From NCBI GenBank assembly GCA_022419385.1, contig JAJUBI010000002.1, positions 3,410,001-3,474,000 of the forward strand: a stretch of DNA of 64,000 bases. The letters run 5' to 3'. Of this stretch, positions 1-11,111 are shown piece by piece. A model generated the notes under the pieces. That model worked only from the letters and a program-made list of their open reading frames with translations, searched no databases and was not told where the DNA came from. Both the position numbers and the translations under genes were made by a program. This stretch comes from Paraconiothyrium sp. Pb-2020 (lineage: Eukaryota; Ascomycota; Dothideomycetes; Pleosporales; Didymosphaeriaceae). Every line of letters begins with the position of its first letter. Position 1 is the stretch's first letter.

Positions 1-910
1 TAGCATAGTTCATTGGTTGTGACTATCGACGTAATCAAAGGAACAGTACAACAGTGCGGATGTCCATTTCCCTGACTCACCTTGTAGCAGACCAAGTAAC
101 CAGGCGATACCATCAGGCCACCCAGTTTCGTTTACGAACTGTCGAAACACAAAATCGCCAGATGCGTAATCTGGAGACGCGCAGGCCAGGATGGTAATTG
201 AAATCACGACAAATCCGGCAATTGACCAAGTAATCGCAACCTTGTTTACGTATGGTAGTAGATTCTAGTTGAGTATCAGTAGGTGGGACGCGCGCCTTTA
301 CCATAGGTACAGCTTAGTGAAAATGGACTGCGAATCAATACGTACGTTCATGAAAGCATTGATTAAGAAAGCTGCTAGAGTGTAGCCAATGTAGATGAGG
401 AACTGATGCCAGCGTTCCGGGGTGTAGCTGGGAGAGTACATTGAGATGATGCCGATGATGATTTGTGATCCTAGCAACCCCCCGCTGGCGACAAGAGCGA
501 TCCATCCAGAGACGTTGATCCATCCTGTGATCCAAGAGAGAAGGGGCACATATCTCTTCCAAGAGATGACGGCGACCCAGTGATATCTGGTATATTAATT
601 GGGGCTTTGCGATAGCTCGTAATGAGACTCACTGGCCACCAGCTGTCGGATATGCGGAGAGAAACTCGGCAAGCGATGCTGCTAAGCATAAGTTACATAT
701 GCCTGCTGTAATAAGACCCCATATGACACTGGTCGAACCGCCGCTGGGGAGGGCAAGAGATAGTGAGGCGGACAGAGCAGTCCATGAGTTCAAAATTGCG
801 AAGCCCAAACCTAGCATCGACAGGAATGAGAAGTTCCGCTGAAGCTCTCCTTTATGGCCCAAAGCCTCCAGCTGGAGCTCGTCGGCGGTGCTCCTCTCAC
901 GGTCACGCAT
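1..910 (-). CDS. Amino-acid/GABA-type permease (APC family), 3' part cut by window edge
   Basis: Plasma-membrane transporter of the fungal amino-acid/choline/GABA permease group, moving amino acids or amines into the cell. The ATG at 910-908 starts an acidic N-terminal tail, then the first helix with the motif FSFLSMLGLGFAILNSW and the ending YPTAGGQ typical of this family. Three exons are visible: 910-633, 586-346 and 264-81. Introns 632-587 (GTGAGT..CAG) and 345-265 (GTACGT..TAG) join in phase to read GGQYHWVAVISW and then NAFMNNLLPYVNK, both family-like. A third donor (GTGAGT) lies at 80, so the rest of the transporter lies outside the window. About 235 residues (TM1 to about TM6) are present; substrate cannot be told. 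The gene is divergent from the phytase gene. Confidence 0.88.
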
Positions 911-1709
911 TGTCGGTCTCTTCTCAAAGATGGAAGATGTGCATGCGACAATGGAGCATGCTGCACATATCTAAGAGGATGACAGCGGATGCCAGTTGAA
1001 CGTCATAAAGCGGAGGCCGGGGCACACTGGTCGACTGGTGCATGCATTGCACATGATCGCCGTACTCTGTGGCCGAATGAGGAAGGTCCTGCAGTGCGGC
1101 AAGCTTTCGGTCCCAAAGCTTAGCCAACGCTCGCTGCTTGTCGGGGACCGGGAGCGACACTGGAAGCCAAGGCACAGTACGGATTATGTCGCCATCAGCA
1201 CATGACACATAACTGCGCGTTGTTGTCCATGGCATCTCGTCCTTAATCAAAGGCGGGGCGACCTGCGCTGAGAGGCCGTCGCGCACTGCACGACCGCTAC
1301 GACCATGGTCTCAGGACTCACGGGACCAGAACGAGGCCAGGACAGAGGCGAAGTCCAAGACGGCACCTGGGGACTGTTCGTACCAAGGCGTGGTCCGACG
1401 TGATGCAGCGTCCACCCAATCTCTCAGATGGTTGTCGATTGTGAATCACGACCCAGCGCAAGCTGCGAGTACTCCAGACGACTTGGCACCCTGCGTGACG
1501 GCTGGCACCTCGCATCCACGCGTTCCCCTCCACCACCCCGCCATTCAATATTGGTTTTCTGCGCCCGTCGCCATCTGATGGAAGTCTATCCCCTTCGTCG
1601 ACACTCATCTCCGCACCACGTGCATCACCCTTGCCCTGCTATTGCCGGCGCTGGTCGCTAGCTCGCAGCATGCAGGTCCCGGTCACCTCACCTTCCAAAC
1701 CCGCCTCCC
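911..1709. promoter_or_regulatory. Divergent intergenic promoter region (permease / phytase)
   Basis: About 800 bp separate the start codons of the leftward permease and the rightward phytase, so both promoters must lie here. A 120-codon open frame on the minus strand (1286-924) has no recognisable domain and I do not call it. No clear TATA box or operator is visible. Confidence 0.5.
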
Positions 1710-3282
1710 ATGTCGAATAGAATCACGAGCGCCATGGCCCACCTGTGGCAACGGATAAAGGCAGGGCGATCGCAGCGATATGAACTGCTGCCCCTGACCG
1801 AGGAAGACGAGCCCAAATTCCGCAAGCAGAGCTCGTCAAGCTTACGGCGCGTCGCTGTCTATCTCGCGGTGCTGCTAGCTTTGCTCACTCTCTATGGCCT
1901 CTTCCGGTACAATGCCCCGCCTCCTTGCCGCCCTTTTGTTCACTTCGTTGACCATCCCCAGCTCTACCGCTGCACCCACCGCCAACAAGTCGTGCGACAC
2001 CATCGATGACGGCTACCGCTGCAGTCCCAAGACGAGCCACTTCTGGGGCCAGTACTCGCTCTGGTTCTCCGTCCCGTCCGACATCGATGTCGATCCTCCC
2101 GAGCACTGCGACGTGAGCTTCGCCTCGGTCCTGTCGCGCCATGGCGGCCGCGATCCCACCATGAGCAAGACGCTCCTGTACGGCGCGACCGTCGGCCTGA
2201 TACAAAACACGACCACTTCCTATCCAGATGAATTTGCCTTTTTGAAGGACTACAAGTACAACCTGGGCGCTGATTTGTTGACGGATGCGGGACGGCAGGA
2301 GATGGTCAACTCTGGTGCCCACTTCTACAGGCGATACAAGGACTTCTTGAAGGGCAAGGAACCTTTTGTACGCTCGTCTGGGCAGGCCCGTGTGGTTGAG
2401 TCGGCAAACAAATGGCTGGAAGGCTATGCCCAGGCCGCGCGTAAGGAGACCGGCGCGATTGATGTCAGCATCCCCGAAGCTGCAGGCGTGAACAACACGC
2501 TGTCGCATGAAAATTGCGCCAGCTTCGAGGATGGCCCGTTGTCAGAGATTGGCGACAATGCACAAGACATCTGGGTCGCCAAATTCGTCCCTCCTATTCA
2601 GTCTCGTATCAATGGCAAGCTCGGCACGAACCTCAGCACGACCGAGATCATCTACTTGATGGACCTGTGCCCCTTCACTACCCTCGCCTCACCGACTGCT
2701 CGGATCTCCGACTTCTGCCATTTGTTCACCGAGGATGAATGGCACCAGTACGACTACTACCAGAGTCTTGGGAAGTGGTACGGCTACGGCAATGGCAACC
2801 CTCTTGGGCCAACACAGGGAATCGGCTACGTGAGCGAGCTCCTGGCGAGGCTCACCGAGAAACCAGTACAGGCCGTCGGCAGCATCAATAGCACCCTTGA
2901 CACGGATCCCGCATCCTTCCCTCTCGATCGCAAAGTCTACGCCGACTTCAGCCACGACAACGACATGACCGCTGTTCTTGCTGCGCTGGGCCTATACAAC
3001 AATACCACGCCTCTCTCCAACACGACCATCGAGACCGCCAAGCAGACCAAGGGGTACTCGGCCGCTTGGACGGTTCCGTTCGCAGCCCGTATATACGTCG
3101 AGAAGCTCTCGTGCAAGAAGGTGAAAGAGGAGTATGTACGCATCATTGTCAATGATCGCGTTCAGCCGCTCGACTTTTGCGGCGGTGATAGATATGGAAG
3201 GTGCAAGCTCAGCAAATTCGTGGAGAGCCAGAGCTTCACCCGAACCGGCGGGCACTGGGACCAGTGCCTCAATGCCTCATAG
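1710..3282 (+). CDS. Histidine-acid phosphatase, 3-phytase (PhyA-like)
   Basis: Releases phosphate from phytate or other phosphomonoesters outside the cell or at its surface. Exon 2 (1962-3282) carries the catalytic signature RHGGRDPT (2137; family RHGxRxP) and the HD proton-donor motif SHDNDM near 2950, many N-glycosylation sites and paired cysteines. The model shown uses exon 1 1710-1906 and a 55-nt intron 1907-1961 (gtacaa..ccccag), giving 505 residues with a basic cytoplasmic tail and one membrane helix (residues about 47-64): a type II anchored enzyme. If the intron is retained, an in-frame ATG at 1894 (or 1912) gives about 462 residues beginning with a good signal peptide (MPRLLAALLFTSLTIPSSTA). 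Both forms share the frame from 1963 on. The usual A and Y of RHGARYPT are G and D here. The enzyme class is secure; which N-terminus is used is not. Confidence 0.9.
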
Positions 3283-3724
3283 ACGCGTTTATATAAATCA
3301 TAAACCCCGTTCCATGTGCGGCTGTTCCAACGCGCGGCGGTCATCCTCGCTTAATTTTCGACTAAGAATCCAGACGTGCACCTCACAATCAGCAAAGTGG
3401 ATATGGTGAAATCGTGGGAGCCTTAAGGGTCCAGTCCCTGACTGCGATTGTCCACTCTAATGCCTCGATCTAGGCCCACACCGCTGCTCGCTTCGGAAAG
3501 GAGAATGAATCGGCGCCAGATTCGAACGCCACAGATTCGAAAGCGGGTAACGCGTTTTGAATTGTTAGAGCAGACCCCCCGTCCCTTGACTTTAAGTCTG
3601 TGCTTCGCGGGACCGACCCTGATGCACGTTCACCGCCTTGCGAAAATTATTCGGTACAAAGATCGAGGGGGGACGGCAAAGTCAGGACGTCCTTCAGTCC
3701 TTCCTTTCTCTCTGCACTGCAATC
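3283..3724. other. Intergenic, phytase 3' end to desaturase 5' end
   Basis: About 440 bp holding the phytase 3' UTR and the desaturase promoter/leader. Just before the desaturase ATG the frame stays open upstream to 3638, but the ATG at 3725 starts the family-like N-terminus. Nothing else is visible. Confidence 0.4.
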
Positions 3725-5056
3725 ATGGGTGTCACAGCTACTGCCACCCACGTGCGAGCGCCGTCGGTTCCAATCGTTGTCTCTGCCGTTCCCGACGTCA
3801 AGACTCTCAAAAATGCCATCCCGTCCAAGTGCTTTGAACGCTCGCTGATTCGCTCATTGTCATACGTGGCTCGCGATCTCGTCTTCGTTTCGCTGCTCTT
3901 TTCCTCGGCAGTCTACCTCACGAAGCTCGACGCCCCAGTCTACACAACCATTCCTCTCTGGGCCCTCTACAGCTTTGTTCAAGGCCTCTTCTTCACGGGC
4001 CTTTGGATCCTCGCGCACGAATGCGGCCACGACTCCTTTTCCCCGTACCTCAAGGTCAATGCGACGATGGGATGGATACTCCACTCCGTCCTGCTCGTCC
4101 CGTTCTTCAGTTGGAAATTCTCCCACGCTCGCCACCACCGGTACCACAACCACATGGAAAAGGACACTGTGTTTGTGCCTAGCACAAAAGAAGAGTTTGA
4201 GGCGAATCAAGCCAAGGGGCTAGGGCTGCTCGCGAAATTGGTGGACCATACTGCGGCAGACACGCCGATCATGACTCTGGCCGCGCTTGTCGTGCACCAG
4301 GTTTTCGGATGGCCGATGTACATGTTCCTCAATGCGGGCGCTGGTTACGAAAGTCTTGTCAAAGGCTCGAGGAAGACGACCAAGAAATACAAACAGTCGC
4401 ACTACGATCCGCGCGCGAACATTTTTACCGACGCGGAGGCCCCATTCATTGCAATTTCTGATCTTGGTCTTCTCATCGTCCTCGGTGCGCTTTACATGGT
4501 CAGCAGGAGCCTGGGCGTAGGAAACACGCTGTTGCTCTACGGACTTCCGTATCTCTGGATGAACCACTGGATCGGTAAGTTTTTTGTCGATGGCGTGCGC
4601 GTATCTGGCGCTAAACCCAGGGTCTTGCAACGCTAACGGAGCCGCAGTCGCAATCACCTACCTGCACCACACGCACGAAAAAGCGCCGCACTACGACGCA
4701 GACAGCTGGACTTTCGTGCAGGGCGCAATGTCGACCGTGGACCGCGAGTTCGGCTTCATCGGAAGACATGTTTTCCATGGCATTGTGGAGTACCACGTTG
4801 TGCATCACCTCTTCCCGTAGGTTCTTCCTGCTTAGCTGCTCTCTGGGAACGGACTAACACACCCTGCAGGCGCATCCCCTTCTACCACGCGGAGGAAGCT
4901 ACCGAGGCTATAAGGAGCCTACTCGGTGACAAGTACATTGAGCAGCGGACGAACTTCATGGCTGATCTGTGGACGGCATTCACGACTTGCAAATACGTCG
5001 AGCAGGGCACCAAGAAGGGTCAACTTGTTTGGGCGGCACCTGCCAAGACGAAGTGA
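3725..5056 (+). CDS. Fatty acid desaturase, delta-12 (oleate) type
   Basis: Membrane-bound di-iron desaturase of the ER that most likely converts oleoyl to linoleoyl chains. The three histidine boxes are present: HECGH (residues 98-102), HARHH (134-138) and HVVHH (about 333-337), separated by hydrophobic helices. The N-terminal segment TLKNAIPSKCFERS is characteristic of fungal delta-12/omega-3 desaturases. Exons are 3725-4574, 4648-4816 and 4870-5056. Both introns have clean donors (GTAAGT, GTAGGT) and phases, giving 401 residues ending AAPAKTK. An omega-3 desaturase is the main alternative; the sequence alone does not settle regioselectivity. It is convergent with the DUF1996 gene. Confidence 0.92.
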
Positions 5057-5388
5057 GCGGAGGACCAGCTGCTCGGTGCTTGTGTGGGAACCCGCAGTCG
5101 ATGTATCAGACCTGTGGGGCCCGGCAGATGCTGTTGGAGCTTATCTCGACACTATGTGGGTGTCTGCGCTTGCAACATGGCACATCGCAACGGGATGCGC
5201 TGGAACGGATCGAAACGAGATATACGTGTTGGTAAAGGTCGTAGGTTCGCATACGTTGGTTGACTGGCTTAAGGCATTATACCCAATAGATCGACCTGTC
5301 CTAGAGAATAGATATCCACCCAATCTAGATCGGAATAGACAACTCATCCAAACTCCACCGCTTCCCTTAAACTCATCGCCACCTGTAC
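5057..5388. other. Convergent intergenic 3' region
   Basis: About 330 bp between the stop codons of the desaturase (+) and the DUF1996 gene (-). It should hold both 3' UTRs; no gene is seen. Confidence 0.4.
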
Positions 5389-7073
5389 TCATCTCGCATA
5401 CGTCACACTCGCACCACCAGGCAACTCCTTCAACCACGCACCATCCTTCCCAATATCCTCTGGCACCTGCTGCGCCTTCTTGCACTTCATCGCATCGGCC
5501 GCGCTCTGAATCTTCAATACGCTGCAGTTGGCATTCGCGCACTTGCCTGAGGGAAGAGCGTCCATTGCTTTCTGCAAAGAGTCGTCCTTCCACCCGAAGA
5601 GGTAGTCACCGTGTTGGCCGTAGCCGGTGCTGTTTGGGTGTCAAACGAGGCTGAAGAGAGGATTGGAGAGTAAAGGCAAAGGGGGAAGGGTAGGGATGAT
5701 TAGAAAAGGGAAATTTACCCATCACCGAAACTGTACACGAAGGGCTGTTTCCCGTTCTTATACCAAGCGTCATTCTTATAGCGGCCGGTGTCCCACATCT
5801 GACACTGTTAGCTCGACGACACAGTTATAAGAGCCAAGGGGGTCTTACTATCTCGTACATAACCTGCGGAATCCGTACTGGATGCGTACTTGGGCAGTTC
5901 GGGCTGCCCAGACCGCCACTATTACTGTACGCGACGTGGCTCTTGTGATCCTAATTGCGGGGAGCTGTCAGTGTGGTGCCAGCAAGCGACAAGCGCATCT
6001 ATAATTGTTCAATCCCTCCACAGCTTGAAACTTTCAAACAACCACGCAAGTAAATACTTGATCTGGCTTACCGGGCTGTCAAGGTTTGTGCCGTCCCAGC
6101 AGGATGGGAAGATGACCGTTGCACGGATTCCCTTCGGGCAGTACTTCAGAGGTAGTTCCCCGGTGTCCTTTGAGTCGCAAGGTGCGAAACCCTCCCCGTT
6201 GCCGAGGCAGCGGTGGCAGATGGAGGCTTTGTTGGAGTTCTTCTTGAGCATAGGGTCGCCAGCAATCATGCGGAAGCCTGGCTTGAAGGCTGTCATTTTG
6301 CCGTTCTGGGCGGAGTAAGGCACTAGGAGAGGTTAGGTGAGAGGAGAGAGGATATGAGAGGGGTAGTGGGGATTAAGAGAATTGAGAGGGTTGAACTGTT
6401 GGTGAGAGACATGGCGTGGGTGATGAAGGTGGTAAACGTACTGTAGTAGACCGTCATGCCGCCATCTTGCTGGAGTCCCACATTCGCGAATTGCGGGACG
6501 CGTTGGAAAGTGCCGTTCTCGGGCGATTTGAAGTACAAGGAGGCGGTCCAGTAGTTACTGAAGTCCTAAGGTCCCTTGTGAGCGAGCCGAAACCTTATGA
6601 TTGAAGAAGGAACGTACTTCGGAGTATGTGCATGTGGTACAGGTCGACTGCCAAACCCGAAGGTACAAAGTCAGTGTATGTCTCACACAGGTGGGGTTGG
6701 TACATTGCCTTGTGTCTTAGCTAAGCGAAGTAAAGATTCTTTTCTTGTAAGTAGATAAAGATAGTCTTTTGCTGGGCAGAAACAACACATTCACTTTGTA
6801 CCCGGGAGACTTGCCTTGGAGGGTGGATCATATTTGGCCGGTTCCATCTATGCATTGTTAGGCGTGATTGTTTCGAGAATGAGGATGAGCTACCGTCAGG
6901 TTGAAGCTGTTTCCTCCGATAATTTGATGGGTGTGAGGGGAAGGGTTGGCGCCAGGGGCGACGAGAGGATCAGCTCGCTCAATCGTGAGTTGTGAGCACC
7001 CAAAGCGGAGCATATTCTGCGCGGATGCAGACTGCGCAAGCAGCGCGCCGGTGGCGAGTGTGTTCCAGAACAT
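5389..7073 (-). CDS. Secreted DUF1996-domain protein
   Basis: Extracellular protein of unknown function, common in filamentous fungi. The start at 7073 gives a signal peptide (MFWNTLATGALLAQSASA) followed by the DUF1996 opening motif LRFGCSQLTIERADPL and HTHQIIGGNSFN. Eight exons fit by phase: 7073-6894, 6847-6815, 6647-6618, 6565-6442, 6322-6072, 5950-5849, 5798-5719 and 5629-5389, total 346 residues. Exons 2 and 3 are micro-exons of 33 and 30 nt; exon 3 encodes STCTTCTYSE. Intron 2 appears to use a GC donor (AAG|GCAAGT). Later motifs DFSNYWTASLYF, CPKGIRATVIFPSCWDG and HVAYSNSGGLGSPNCP agree with the family. There is no WSC or other extra domain. Confidence 0.9.
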
Positions 7074-8216
7074 GGTGAGAACCGCACCGTAAGAAGACTG
7101 AGAGGGTGAAGGTATCGAAGTGCAAGCCTTGGTTTTTCTCTATGCTGATATACTACTTTCTCAAAGCTCCCACAGGATCAAGCTATACAATGCCGAGACA
7201 ACCTACCGAAGCTTGTGACTGTATTCTAGATTATTCTCCCATGTATCCATTCCCGACATTTGGTACTTTGCCTTGTCCGTAGCCAATCATACCAGTAGAA
7301 GAAAAGGTCTCACCAAACATGAGGGAAGCTAATCTGTTCCGTTGGTCGGCAGTGGTTGTGCGAATGCCGAACGTAACACAGATTAAGTTGGACTCAATTT
7401 ACTTGCCCAGATTAGTTTACCCCACACCTTCAGCCTGTGTGGACGAACAAGCATCGAGGATATAAGGACACTGAGTTCGATGTGACGACACAATTTCCAG
7501 ATTCAGAGTGCAAGCACGAACAAAAAGGGACGAGGTGATTGCTGCGGCATCGCGACTGGGTAGGTTGTGGGACAGCCGAGTTCAAGTACACTAGCACGCA
7601 TATCCGTACGAAGTGGTGAAGGCGAAGAGCTCACTTACCACTCATGATCCATAGACTAAGACATGTTCATAAGATAAGTGATGCCTATGAATGCGGTGAC
7701 TATCACTCCTACTTCTTCCCATCCCGTGGTGGCCCCACGGGTTGTGCCGAAAACGAGCAATGCCCTATAGCCTCACCATCGCGCTCTTCTTAAAGACCAC
7801 ACCGCACAGCATTTTCTCCAGCCTCGGTGTAGCCTCCTCTGGGCTCGTGTGACAAGCTGCATGACCTAGCATACAGGACATATGCATCGAAACAGACGTA
7901 CCCCAAGATACAGACGATGAAACATAGCACAACAAGTACTGTAACGAGTGCCAGCAATTCCGAAAGTGAATAATTTCCTGTCAGCGTCCCATCTCTGTCC
8001 TATTCATCTAATCGGACGAGAAAACGTGTCTACGAGGGCAGTCGATAGATCAACCCGCTCAAGCATTGACAGATATTCCCCACTTGAGCGGGAGTTTTGG
8101 GAAACATGTTTTGCGTTGCCTGCCTCGGGGTTTGATAATGCCAGAAATCGAAAGGCAATACTATATACTACGTAAGGCAGATAATATCTATAACCGAAAC
8201 GCTTTCGAACATTTGC
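7074..8216. other. Intergenic, DUF1996 promoter and tyrosinase 3' flank
   Basis: About 1.1 kb, moderately AT-rich, with only short incoherent open frames (for example 7948-8175 +). No gene or repeat is recognised. Confidence 0.4.
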
Positions 8217-9346
8217 TCAAGAGTCGTAGGTGTAACAAAGTATATCGCCCGCTGTGTTCAGCAGATCCTTCAGCGTCGCGTTACCCGACAATGCACCCAT
8301 GTTAATCTGGAAGTCGAGGGTAACATTCTGTCCGCTGTAATCGAAGGGAACGACGGGTCCGCCCACTTGGTCCAATCTCGCTGCCAAGTCCTTCTGCTGC
8401 CACGTCCAGAAGATGTGGTCAAGGTTGCCGTGGTGCAGGTAGAATAACGGATCAGCAGGACTGTTCGCCGCATTGCCAATCTGTCCCAACACACCACCAA
8501 TACCAAAGTGGCCCGAGCCGTGGATGTTCTTCGCGTCGAAGCTGGGGGTTCCTTCGAGCTCGCGCGCGAACGAGGTGTAGTCGGGCTGCTCAAGCACCTT
8601 TGCTACGAGCGCGGGATCCGCGAAGCCATTCATGATCCAGGGGATGAAGTCGCGTCGGAGGCAGTCCTTCTCTGGTACATTAACGTAAAAGGCCGGGGCT
8701 GCGAATGGGCCGTCTTGGACGCAGCCACCTCCCGTACCACCGGTAATATTGAGAGGGTTTTGGTCAGCCGTAGGTTCCTCCTTGGGTCCATTGCCACCAA
8801 AGCCGGTGGTGGGGTCGAAGATGTCAGTTTCAAAGGGTGCGGTGGAGTTGGGGTTTGAAGGCTCTGCATCTAGAGACCAGTCCCAGTACGGCTGAGCACT
8901 GGTGTAGCCGCAATCGTTCCGAAGGGCTTTTTCGTAGGTGGCGACGAAGTAGCGGTGCCATATGATAAAATGGCCTACCCAGTGGATGTCTGGTGTCTGC
9001 TCGGAGTGCACGGCCTGATGATCATCGAAGCGGTTGACGGTTCCGTCGATTCCCGAGATGGCTGTTTTTGTTGTCAAACACAGGACGGCATCGATGTACT
9101 CTTTCTTCTGCGTTGTGGAAAGTTGTCGCCTGTACAAGAGGCTTAGTTACATGTTCACAATGCTGATTGGAGAGTCGACACTCACCACTCTTGCCTCTTA
9201 GGAGGATTGGTGCACGTGGTAGAAACCGGAGTCTCGGAAGGAGCAGCAGCAGTGGAAGTCGTCGTCTCAGTGACGGGCGCACCACATGCAGACTGGGCAT
9301 TCGCCAGCACGGCCAAGGAGCCAAGAAAGAGGCTCACAGAACGCAT
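8217..9346 (-). CDS. Secreted tyrosinase (common central copper domain)
   Basis: Type-3 dicopper oxidase of the secreted fungal tyrosinase group, oxidising phenols to quinones. The ATG at 9346 gives a signal peptide (MRSVSLFLGSLAVLANA), then a Thr/Ser/Pro-rich linker. Exon 1 (9346-9186) joins exon 2 (9129-8217) across a GTGAGT..CAG intron with phase kept (KRQEW|RQLSTTQKK), total 357 residues. The CuA site is seen as HSEQTPDIHWVGHFIIWHRYF split over three histidines, followed by PYWDWSLD. CuB is seen as HGSGHFGIGG and PLFYLHHGNLDHIFW. A dibasic KR before the domain may be a Kex2-type cut. There is no C-terminal propeptide with a CXXC lid, so this is the short type. Substrate (melanin precursor, secondary-metabolite phenol) is unknown; no cluster genes are adjacent. 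Confidence 0.9.
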
Positions 9347-11111
9347 CTTGACAGAAGGAAGCGACGAATGAACCGGATAATTGACTCTGCAGTGTGATAG
9401 AAGCAAGCGCCGGGTTATTGATTGAAAGGATACGGCAGGTGAGCTTATGTACTAGGGATATCTGGGAAACAAACGCTAGAGGAAATACGACAGTCCAATG
9501 GCATGATACTCGCGGACCACACCTTTGGGACTTTACTGTAGAGGTAGAAATCTCCGCGCGTGGGAGCTCCGGTTGGATTGGAAAACACAGACGCAGTGAT
9601 ATCAACAGGGGCACGAGACTAGTTCCAGAAGTGCCGCGTGGCAAGGCGCAGGGCAGTGGCATTGGTCGATGTATGCTAGCCCGGACTGAGGTTGCGATGG
9701 AGGCTTTTCGAGACTCCCCTGTCGGAATGCCATATGTAGGTGGCTGCGCTAATGGTGACATGCAACCTAACGACAGTCCTCGCCACACTTGAGTTGAATT
9801 AGCAACTACGGTGACGATCCCTGAACAAAAGATCTTCGTGCGCCCTCGGCGGACGAGCTGTATAGAGGACGACCACACTGATACGTTGAGTCCACAGATC
9901 TCCTTCGTCCAGGCCGGGTCTTATGGCGTCGCGCCCTCTTTTCTCTAGTAATGAAAGCCAGCTGTGCATTGTGATGAGGTAGTGGGCCGAGAGCCTCTCA
10001 TCAGAGACGGAAATAGTGCCTTGTTGGTGACGCGAGACTCTTCACGCAGCAATCGAAACTCTGGTGTTGTCCTCTCATTTCATTCGGCCTGTGTAATGAT
10101 CAGGAAAGAGGAAACGAGGCTCGATGCCGACGGCCGGAGCAGAAGCTTAAGAATCCTTTGGTATGCAAGGTCAATGGTAGCGGCCAGCACCCTAGAACTG
10201 TCTTACCGAGCCTATCAAAGTGCCCCCGGTCTTTGCTTCTGGTCGCCCATTCGCCACAACTCTCCCTACACTTGAGTTCGCGATCCCAAAAGCACCAGTT
10301 CCCCCGCTCCCGGCCGCGTCTCTGACAGTGCCTGGCCGGGCTCCGTGCACTACCTTGCGTACTATCAACGGCCGACGACAATGCCCCTTGACAGCTGACA
10401 GCTCTCCCGTGCTCGAGCGGAAAGCTAAGAGTTGTCTTCACGTCGTACGCGTGCGGGTGGTGCCGCCGATAACGTGCCTTGTCCATCTCAACCGTGTGCT
10501 TGCTCATCATCACTCTGTGAGGGACGTCGTCGTCGTCAACACCGATGTTCCTTTTGCCGGCGCTGGCTCTTGCCTGCCTGTTAAAGTTTACGCTCCTTTG
10601 TCTCTTGCTTACGGCCCTGAGACCTCGAAGACATTGTTCTAAGCGAGACACATTCCGCGGAGAGGCTCACAAATAGCCTGTTCACCCCCCGTCGACTAAC
10701 CGTTCTCAAGCTGGTGTCTACATTGATTCTGCTATTTCATTCATGGGACGGCCGGATACAGGCATGGTTGCCGCTCGCGCAAGCGAGGTGCAGCGCTGCC
10801 GAGGGAACCGAAACGGCCCCTTACCCTGAAACAGCTACGTCGAGGTACCTGTCTCCACAACCACCAACCGCAAGCCTGTCCAGACGCAGTACCTGCATCA
10901 GGACGATTGAGTGTCTCGCCGGCTTCGTTGTGCTGACATGGAAGATTATAGGGTCCCATTCCGCGCGGCCCGTACCCTGACAATGAACAAGTCGCGCGAA
11001 AGAGGCGGCCAAAACGTCCTTAAGCAAGATGAGGCAGCCCATGGGGACTCCACTATTAGAAGCTTGCGTACCATCGGTAGAAGAAGCTGCCTCGAGGAAG
11101 CCTGATTAGAC
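9347..11111. promoter_or_regulatory. Divergent intergenic region (tyrosinase / rhodopsin-domain protein)
   Basis: About 1.8 kb between divergent starts. Overlapping open frames exist on both strands (for example 9878-9267 - and 10651-10100 -), but none shows a domain, signal peptide or believable composition, so they are read as chance. Confidence 0.4.

Noticed and set aside
924..1286. 120-codon minus-strand frame upstream of the permease
   Set aside because: Fairly sensible composition but no domain, no splice partner, and it sits in the divergent promoter region; treated as chance.
3480..3560. Possible tRNA T-loop on the minus strand (gttcgaatc)
   Set aside because: The flanking stem does not base-pair and no cloverleaf can be drawn.
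9267..9878. 203-codon minus-strand frame overlapping the tyrosinase start
   Set aside because: Overlaps the first tyrosinase exon in another frame; Ser/Pro/Cys-rich chance composition and no motif.
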